Origin: Gamarada debralockiae
Lineage: Eukaryota; Ascomycota; Leotiomycetes; Helotiales; Hyphodiscaceae
DNA length: 40,533 bases
Assembly: GCA_002803225.1 (NCBI GenBank)
Contig: NXFV01001786.1
Location: 1-40,533, forward strand
Direction of reading: 5' to 3'
In this document: positions 33,417 to 40,533 of the stretch, piece by piece
How positions within the stretch are numbered: the stretch's first letter is position 1
How the letters are laid out: each line of letters starts with the position of its first letter
Made by a program: the position numbers and the translations under genes
The notes under the pieces: model-generated
The model's database searches: none
What the model was told of the DNA's origin: nothing
What the model saw: only the letters and a program-made list of their open reading frames with translations

Positions 33417-34100
33417 ATGGCAAACATCCCAACTAAGGTCATCGCTGGTATCACTGTACCTGACACACCACTCATCAGCAAAGCATACAAATTTGCTCGT
33501 GACAATCTGGACGACTTCGCCTTCAATCACGTTGTTCGATCATGGCTCTTTGGGAGTTTTATCGCAGATCACGTTCCTCCTCTGCAGGGTCGAGACATTG
33601 AACTGCACGCAATCACTGCCCTTCTCCATGATCTTGGTTGGTCCAAAGCTCCAGAACTCATCTCGCAAGACAAACGATTTGAGGTCGATAGCGCCAATGC
33701 AGCAAGAGACTTCTTGGTCCGAGAAGGAAACAATGCGGAGTGGGATCAACATCGCCTGCAACTTGCTTGGGATGCCATTGCACTTCATACCACGATTTCG
33801 ATCGCATCGCATAAGGAAATCGAAGTTCAGAGCTGTATGATGGGTATACTAGCAGACTTCACTGGGCCAGAAAACTCTCCCGGTAGTGTGTTGACCAGAG
33901 AGGTATGGAACAGAATTATAGAAGAGTATCCTCGAACAGGGTTCAAAGACGGAATGATTGGTGTTATGTGCGGTCTCTGTAAGACCAAACCGGATACAAC
34001 TTATGACAATATGGTTGCTGGATTCGGCGAGAAGTTTGTGGAGGGTTATAGTTCGGAGGGGCATAGGGCAGTCGATACGACTTTGGCTATCGAAGATTAG
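33417..34100 (+). CDS. HD-domain metal-dependent hydrolase, cyanamide-hydratase-like
   Basis: This is a single-exon protein of 227 residues, the usual length for fungal cyanamide hydratase/HD proteins. The HD metal site is visible: His38 in FNHVVRSWLFG, His71-Asp72 in ITALLHDLG, then His124 in AIALHTT and a late Asp147 in GILADFTG. The N-terminal VPDTPLISKAYKFARDN is typical of this subgroup. Cyanamide hydratases turn cyanamide into urea with zinc, but many relatives in fungi have unknown substrates, so only the HD hydrolase level is safe. It converges with the GNAT gene; the stop codons are 120 bp apart. Confidence 0.85.
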   Translation: MANIPTKVIAGITVPDTPLISKAYKFARDNLDDFAFNHVVRSWLFGSFIADHVPPLQGRDIELHAITALLHDLGWSKAPELISQDKRFEVDSANAARDFLVREGNNAEWDQHRLQLAWDAIALHTTISIASHKEIEVQSCMMGILADFTGPENSPGSVLTREVWNRIIEEYPRTGFKDGMIGVMCGLCKTKPDTTYDNMVAGFGEKFVEGYSSEGHRAVDTTLAIED

Positions 34101-34220
34101 CTTGATAGCACATGTGTCGAGAGATTATGAAGAACTATGAATCGTCGTTTTCAACTTCCATAAATCAAGTTCCGATTTATCAAAGTCCTTGAGACGCCTG
34201 AGCGGCCGGTCTCTGCATTT

Positions 34221-35185
34221 TCACATGGCTTTTCCATTGGCCTCCAAAGTGTTTGCTTGTCTCGTCATACACAACCACGTAACAAGTCCATCACCTCCAT
34301 GTGGCAGCGTATCCCAACTCACGCGATCGATCTCTTTGAACCCTAGCTTTCTATACAAACCAGAGCCAGCGGGGGTAGCAATCAAGAACGTCTCCGCTTG
34401 CTCTTTGTCGGCATCATTGAGACATCTTTCAATGAGTAGTTTCCTAAGCCCTTTCCGATGATACTCTGGTAAAGTGGCCAGGAAACTGACAACTGTCGAT
34501 ACGTAAGTGGCCGGTCCATGGCTTGGGGAGGCAGCCAAATCCCCTTGTGGAGAAACCGGCAAAGGAAAAGAGGGTTCGGAACACACAGTAGATCTTTTCT
34601 CGGTTGATGTATTTCTCTTCGCAATGTTCCAATTTCTGGAAGAATTCGCGGCACAGCTCAACGTTCGATCCTTCTGGCAGAGGGCCAAACGGATTAATCT
34701 CCCCTCTGGCCTTTTCCTCAGCCGTTATGTTGCGAGGATAGTGGAACCTGGCCATTGCAACGACCTTGCTGACCTCTGCAGTCAGCTTTACATCCTTCTC
34801 TCACTTGGCATTCCAGGGGAGCCGTTTCAGAGGCGTAGGTGCAGTAACGTGAGAATAAAGCGATGCGGGGCACTTTGAGAGGCTTCGGTAAAGGGCTCTT
34901 CAATTGGCAAATGATGACGGTACGGTACTGGCCGCAAAAGCAGCTTCACTTGCGCCTAAAATGATTGAGGACTTACTGACTGTCAATTTCAACAGCTTTG
35001 AAATAATGAATCCAATTCTCTTCCCATACTTTCCTAAATGCATCCGCATACCATTTCACCTGTACGTTGTGGGCCACATTTCCCATCATCGTCGGTACAA
35101 GCTCATCATTCACGTGTGCCGATACTAGGACTTCGGCTAGTGCGTCAAGGTCGGAATAGGTGGCTGGTTGGATCTGAAAAACCAT
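34221..35185 (-). CDS. GNAT-family N-acetyltransferase
   Basis: This transfers an acetyl group from acetyl-CoA to an unknown amine, probably in the cytosol. Exons are 35185-34977, 34768-34587 and 34492-34221 (220 aa, total divisible by three). The 94-bp second intron (donor GTGTGT, acceptor CGACAG) joins REKIY to FVSFLATLPEYHRKG cleanly. The first intron is long (208 bp) and its acceptor at 34769 is my best choice, not certain. The N-terminus IQPATYSDLDALAEVL and the exon-2 part VVAMARFHYPRN fit fungal GNATs of this type. Motif A reads HRKGLRKLLIE at residues 142-152, where the second glycine of the usual Q/RxxGxG/A is Arg147. LYRKLGFKEID near the end is the typical C-terminal GNAT strand. 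Confidence 0.82.
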
Positions 35186-35808
35186 GATGGCTGAGTGATA
35201 TATTGCGTTTGACAGTAACGAGAGACGTGTAATAGCGGGATCGTTTACTGGAGGATTATTTAGATCTTCTTTCCGCTGTCCAAACAAGGGTTTTCGCATA
35301 GAGAGTAGATGCCATGGAACGGTGGTCGTGTACGTGAGATGGCCATGTGGGTCGCCACCGCCGCCAATAAGTTATCTTTACTCGTTACACACCGCAATAT
35401 CCGTCCCATTTTATTGATTCTCACCGCCTAGCACTATTCGTCAGTCTAGTGCAACCCCCACGATATGGATATTTCCCGTGTAGGTGTAGATCATGGATCC
35501 GGTATCTCTCCCGAAGTCCTTTTCTTTTCTTCGCATTTTCTATGCTCCGTCTCACCCATGTCATGCGATGCAACACGCGAATCCAATCCCAGCGTTACCC
35601 TAGTCAAAGGCAAGGTAAATTATCCGCATCCTCCGTACCATTGAATCCGAAGCCAGGAGGTCAGTTCGGAGGGCCACTCTTGTTCCTGGCGATGTACTCA
35701 ATATGGCAGATGATACATGTGGATGATTCCTAGAGACCCCACAACCATACATCAACTCCCCAGGACCCCATTTCACGATCGATTCCTTTGTTCAATAAAC
35801 CATTAGTC
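35186..35808. other. Divergent intergenic region between GNAT and receptor genes
   Basis: This 623 bp must hold both promoters. A short frame at 35449-35733 has no domain. No clear TATA box is seen. Confidence 0.5.
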
Positions 35809-37283
35809 ATGGCTTCGCCGACGACTTCGGCCTCGCCTTCAGGCTTGCCAAATGGTGTTTCGGCGCCGCTGGAAATTATCAGCGACACTGATCAAGGTGG
35901 ATTGGTTGCGATACTTGCAGCTTTCGCTTTGAGTCTGGTGTTGATTTCGTTCCCAATTCGAACGTATGTTCGAAGCAAAACCGGTAGATACAAGATGGAC
36001 GACTATGCTTTTGTTGGGGCCTCGGTACAGTGGACTTGGTTGTGATTTTTCGTTTGTTACACTAATTGTGCCTAGATATTTGCTCTACTTCAAGCATCTG
36101 TTGTATTTTATGAGTTACGAAGAGGGTTAGGAAAATCTGAAGAGCTGGTTGATCCCAATGATATTGTACCAATGCAAAAGGTACGTAAAGCGATTCCAAA
36201 TTTCGTCGGCATGAATGAATTACCAAACAACTTATTCAATAGGCTGCCTATTCTAGTGATATTCTCTTCGTCGTTACTATGTTCCTCTCGAAGTGCTCAA
36301 CTGCTTTCCTCTTCCTACGTTTGACACCTGGACGAGGCCATGCCATTGCAATTTGGGGAACAATCTCGGCATCCATAGCCTGGGCAATTGTTTCGATCTT
36401 CCTCGTTGCGCTTCGATGTCATGCAACTCATCCATGGACTGATATTACAAATGAGTGCACTGGTCTTGTAAGGTCCCGCTTGGCAGGTGATTCTAGATCT
36501 TTGATATCTTACTAATTGTTTTACAGTTCGCCCGATGGCAGTTTGTAGGAGCACTCGATGTCGTCACGGAAGCATCCCTATTCCTCATCTCTGTCTATCT
36601 AGTATGGGGCATCCAAATGTCCATGAAATCCAAAGCAATCGTGGTCTGCGCATTTGGATGCCGTCTCCCGTAAGCCCTTCCTTCTTACCTGTTTCCCTTA
36701 CGCAGAATCTAATCGCCATTGTTTCAGTGTCATAGCCATAGCCGGCCTTCGCCTCTACTACCTAAACATCGAAATCAACTCGTCCGACATAACACTCGCC
36801 GCCTCCAATGCAGCCTCCTGCACCCAACTTGAAATCGGCTACAGCATTATGGCATCCATCATCCCTTGCCTCAAAACCTTCATGATGCCCTACGACCGCC
36901 AACTCGAAGGCCCAGCACAGTATCGCAACTACGCTTACGGCAATGGCACAAGTCACAAATTGTCTTCACTTTCCTCGAACTCAAGGGAAGAGGCCATTGC
37001 GGCGGTTGAGCGGGCAGATCAATCGCATGAAGGTATTGGGAGGCGGGGAGCGACGTTCATTGGCAAGTTGAGGCCGGAACAGACAATTTATGAAGCAAGA
37101 GTGATAACGCAGCCTGAGGGTGGGGCGCTAGACAGGAAGAGCGTCGACAGTGGGAATAGTCGACGGATGATTATCAAGAAGGGTGTGGAATGGAGCGTGG
37201 ATTATGATGGGAGGAATGCAAGTCCTGGGTCAAAGGAGGAGGACCATTTCACGATTGAGGAAGTCAATGCTCACGAGAGATAG
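35809..37283 (+). CDS. PTH11-like rhodopsin-domain membrane protein
   Basis: This is a seven-helix integral membrane protein of the large fungal rhodopsin-domain family, which includes PTH11-type G-protein-coupled receptors. It lacks a CFEM domain. Exons are 35809-36024, 36076-36180, 36243-36467, 36527-36669 and 36728-37283, with introns of 51-62 bp, giving 414 residues. Helix 1 is VAILAAFALSLVLISFPIRTYVR, followed by the family-typical MDDYAFVGAS. Further marks are YSSDILFVVTMFLSKCSTAFLFLRL, then FARWQFVGALDVVTEASLFLISVYLVWG, then IEINSSDITLAASNAASCTQLEIGYS with the late helix ending PCLKTFMMPY. A cytoplasmic tail of about 120 Ser- and charge-rich residues follows. The ligand and G protein coupling are unknown, and many family members have no known function. 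Confidence 0.88.
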
Positions 37284-38046
37284 ATATGTGTGATTATGCG
37301 AAGATGGTACTTATTTCCATGCACGAGTAGGCCAGGCCTGTAGATCAGTGGTCAGGTACTTGTACAATAGGAAAATACTGGATGATTCCGTGGTTCTTGT
37401 TTGATACGGATTTCAGCAACATGTAAAGATAGAGCCTGCTGTTTCAAGAGATACCTTATGCTTACACATACACAATACTTCATTCATTCAAACGCTCCTA
37501 TTTTCAATCTATCGTGGGCTCCAAGCCTCAATATTCGGCCCTTCGGAAATGACCATCACCGAAGACGCGAAGAAACTTTTAACAAAGTTTCGTGGGCATA
37601 TTCTAGCGAACTCTCTTCCCTCAGCTTCGCGGCATTGCGCACGGCCGTCAGCACTCGAACTAGATGGCAGGTTCAATTTAGTCATGGATAGACGGTCCGG
37701 CAGTCCTGCTTGAAGGAGCGAGCAGCGTTACATAGTTTCTCCCCCAGATCCTGGCTAAAACAAAGGCCTCCCAGGAACTACGGATTACCTGCGTACTGAT
37801 ATTTCAAATTTAGAGTGTGTGAGCCACAGCGGGGCATGACAATGTAGGTTTATTTTTGAATGCACAAAGGTTTTGGATACATGTGCGAACCATATTACTT
37901 AGTTGACCTTTAGTTGACTTTTTAACTATTCAAACTCGTTCTACATTAAAACATGTAAAACCACGTGAAACGGCCCAAAACTTAAAAACACATCCCCGCC
38001 TTTAACAAAGAACACCGTCTACCATATGTAGATACTGTCAATTGAT
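37284..38046. other. Convergent intergenic gap
   Basis: This 763 bp lies between the stop codons of the receptor and permease genes. CACGTGA occurs at 37962-37968. A 96-codon frame at 37401-37691 has no domain. Confidence 0.5.
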
Positions 38047-39963
38047 CTACAATCTAGGAGCCTTGATCTCCGTAACTGGGCCTTTATAGACCTTTCGGCC
38101 CTTAATGACATACATAATCAAGCAAATGGCAAAAACACCAACGAACAAAACAACACTCCAGTTGAAATTTTCAAGGGTAACTGGGATAGTGTTGGGCCAG
38201 AAAGACCAGAAGAATGTGAAAGAAACGTATATGAGACCGATAATGTTGACTGGGACACCCCACTTTCCGAGACTCCAGCGCGCTGTTGGGATGAGCTCTG
38301 GATGAGCAATGCGGCGGTAGAGAACGCAAGCCACGGAGACAGCGTAGGTCATCATGACTGCGCAGACTTGGAGAGAGATAATAGCGTTGAAAGCGGTTGT
38401 GGAGCCGAGGTTGATAAGAGAAAGGAGAATAGTGATAACGCAGGAGAGAGCAATGGAATTCGATGGAATGTTCTTCTTAGGGTCCATGTGTCCGATCCAT
38501 TTGGAGAATGGGAGACCGTTGTCACGAGCAAAGGCGAAGGTTTGACGAGCAGTAGATGCGTTCCATGAGATGTTGGCTGCAATGACAAGGATGAGGATCA
38601 TAATGGTGAGTCCGTTAACACCGGCTGTACTGACGGCTGTGCCGAAGACGTAGATGAAGGGGTAGCCTGATGGGTCGGCCAACGCGTTATCAACGCTTTC
38701 AATGGAGAAGAGGTAGGTAACCAAAAGGATAATGGCCATGATTCCATTTCCGAAGTAACTCCAGAAGATGGAGATTGGAACGTAGCGACCGGCATCTCTG
38801 ACTTCTTCAGCAATGTGCGCAGTCGCATCCGAGCCTGTTGCAGCATTAGCATCACACATTCCTTCACGATTTCGCGTGAAAGCGTCAAGAACATACCCAA
38901 CAGCGCATAAATAGCTGTAATCTGGCCAACCATGACACTCAATCCCATACTCGACCAACCACCTTCATTGGTGAAACCAGTGAATACTGCCTTCGCAGAT
39001 TGATGTGGGGCGCAGACCCAGAGAACGATGATGACTACCAAGAAGCCGAGAATGTGAAGAATCATCAAGCCATTCTGAATTTTTGGCCACCATGATGCGC
39101 CCCAGATGTTGACAATGTAAAGAATAAGAACCATAGCAAATACAAAAAGGGTTCCTTGGTATCGTTTTGGATTGTATGTGTCGGGGTAGTTAATTGTCAA
39201 CAGAGCCTGAGTGATCGTTCCAGTGAGGAAAGATCCGGAGGCATTTCCAGCTTGCCATGACAAAGTAGACATCCAACCTAGTTTCTATCAGAATTTAGAT
39301 AGAAAGGACAGAAACTCCGCCAACTCACCACAGACATAGCTCAAGAATTTCTGGTACTTGGGAGGAGCGAATTCGGAGACCCAATGGTATTGTCCTCCAG
39401 AGATTGGCGCCCTAGACAGGTAAGTTTTCTGTGCTCGGCTGTTCCACTCCAATGAATAAACTTACATTGATGCCATTTCAGCCAATGACAGAACCACAAA
39501 ACCAAATCCAACAAATGTCCAGATGTATGTCCAGAAGAGTCCGGCCAATCCGCCATCAACAAGTCCTTGGGTATTTGCCAACAGAAGGTACTCCCAGACG
39601 CAAGTGAGAACGACCGCAAAACTCAGAGCAGACAATGGTCTATAATTTCGCTACGGGGTAACAGTTAGCTACGTACTCTTGCGCGCGAGACAAATCAACT
39701 TGTCTTCGATACCAATCGCGCTGACTAACCCTAAATTCTTGGATTTTGCCCATACGGTACATATCCTTTTGATCATTCTTGGTGAATCCCGGCCTTGGAG
39801 CATTGGCCCGACTGTAGATATCATCTGCAGCATCTGCATCATCAAGGCCATCAAGACTGTACTTTGTTCTGGAATTCTTCGAGACGTCCGTCGAAGAGGT
39901 TCGAAATTGAGGCTTATCGTCTATTCCCCCAGTTGTATCAGGGACTTCGTGAATACCCGACAT
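38047..39963 (-). CDS. Amino-acid/choline permease of the APC superfamily (fungal ACT group, GABA/choline type)
   Basis: This is a plasma-membrane importer of an amino acid, GABA, choline or polyamine-like compound. Exons are 39963-39730, 39650-39466, 39411-39329, 39277-38897 and 38834-38047, with introns of 79, 54, 51 and 62 bp, giving 556 residues. Typical ACT features in order are a hydrophilic N-terminus, YRPLSALSFAVVLTCVWEYL as helix 1, EMASMAPISGGQYHWVSEFAP as the substrate-site loop, WMSTLSWQAGNASGSF, and SDATAHIAEEVRDAGRYVP read across the 62-bp intron. ARQTFAFARDNGLPFS follows and the end is KGRKVYKGPVTE. About twelve helices are predicted. I start at the ATG at 39963 (MSGIHEVP); the upstream continuation has no ATG. 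Substrate cannot be set from sequence alone. Confidence 0.92.
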
Positions 39964-40533
39964 CGCGGGCTTGTCGTTGGTGTTGTTAGTGATATGTATG
40001 GAGGGGGTTTTCGTCAAGTGTAGCTGTGAAGACACGAAGTCGGACAAGGTGTGGAGAGATAAGGAAGCTACGACTTAAAAAGGCGGGAAGACAAAAGCAG
40101 AGAACAGGGGAAAGATGCGAATGCGTCTAAAGTCTTCGTGTTTACTGCGGGACGGGAGCTGCGTTATCGGGCCATGGACATGGGCGTGGGTACTACCCTC
40201 TTTTGTGGTGGCCCCGGGCTGCTCTTACGTATCATTCGTCAAAACGGAGGTACGAACGGTAACTAATGAGATGGGCAGCCAAATCAACGAGCCTGCGCGG
40301 AACGTGGGGGACGCAAGTTGCCTGCTTACACTTTCCGTTCTTGGATAGCAACAAGTCTCGAAGCCTATCAGGGTCCCTCAGCCACTTGTCTCACCCATAG
40401 AAATATGATACCGGTAGTGTCATCTCCAAGTCTTCATCTCGAGCGGTACGGATGCTGTTTTCGTAATTGATTAGTGGCCAATTATGCAAAAAAAAAAAAA
40501 AAAAATCCGAGGTCCCAGTCCTTTCAATGCCTG
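39964..40533. other. Right end, promoter side of the permease
   Basis: It holds the permease 5' region and no supported gene. An 18-base A run lies at 40488-40505. The 77-codon frame at 40115-40348 has no domain. Confidence 0.5.
40488..40505 (+). repeat. A18 homopolymer tract
   Basis: Eighteen adenines follow TTATGC. There is no polyadenylated gene or retroposed copy next to it that I can recognise, so I list it as simple sequence. Confidence 0.85.

Noticed and set aside
40488..40505. A18 tract as a retroposon poly(A) tail
   Set aside because: No retroposed gene or target duplication is visible next to it; simple sequence is enough.

Overview
The window reads as nuclear DNA of a filamentous ascomycete (Pezizomycotina). 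Genes are split by short introns of about 43-94 bp, mostly with GTAAGT/GTGAGT/GTATGT-like donors and TAG/CAG acceptors. The gene set is typically fungal: Hir3, a ChAPs (Bud7/Bch1) protein, an NCS1 permease, a DHA1 drug/H+ antiporter, an eqolisin (glutamic peptidase) and a PTH11-like rhodopsin-domain receptor. The style would fit Leotiomycetes, but that placement is inference. I rebuilt exon structures by hand from frame continuity and splice signals; for each intact gene the summed exon length is a multiple of three.

Layout. 1-3.3 kb is gene-poor and holds a 0.67 kb element with imperfect terminal inverted repeats (1908-2578, MITE-like). 3.3-5.8 kb is a large fungal plasma-membrane-type protein. 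5.8-10.3 kb is gene-poor and holds two decayed genes: a cysteine-rich small secreted protein (7894-8421) and an unrecognised protein (9172-10260). 11.2-20.3 kb is a conserved housekeeping pair transcribed divergently from a 0.9 kb intergenic region: HIR3 on the minus strand (histone-gene regulation and nucleosome assembly) and a ChAPs/BUD7-type exomer subunit on the plus strand (Golgi-to-surface cargo sorting). 20.6-21.5 kb is a broken C2H2 zinc-finger gene. 22.3-24.1 kb is an NCS1 purine/cytosine permease. 25.6-27.5 kb is a QDR/AQR1-like MFS transporter, followed by a dienelactone-hydrolase-family protein (28.2-29.1 kb). After a roughly 2.9 kb empty stretch come a secreted acid glutamic peptidase (32.0-32.8 kb), an HD-domain hydrolase related to cyanamide hydratases (33.4-34.1 kb), a GNAT acetyltransferase (34.2-35.2 kb), a PTH11-like seven-helix receptor (35.8-37.3 kb) and a choline/GABA-type amino-acid permease (38.0-40.0 kb).

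How the genes work together. HIR3 and the ChAPs gene are basic cell machinery. The right half (32-40 kb) mixes an extracellular protease, nutrient uptake, a surface sensor and small-molecule modifying enzymes. That is typical of accessory, environment-facing fungal DNA, but nothing in the sequence proves co-regulation. I found no biosynthetic core enzyme, no intact transposase, no tRNA or rRNA and no CRISPR. I did not find a clearly new multi-gene system. The most unusual things are the three genes with several independent disruptions around the housekeeping pair, the inverted-repeat element near the left end, and the HIR3 intron placed directly after the ATG.
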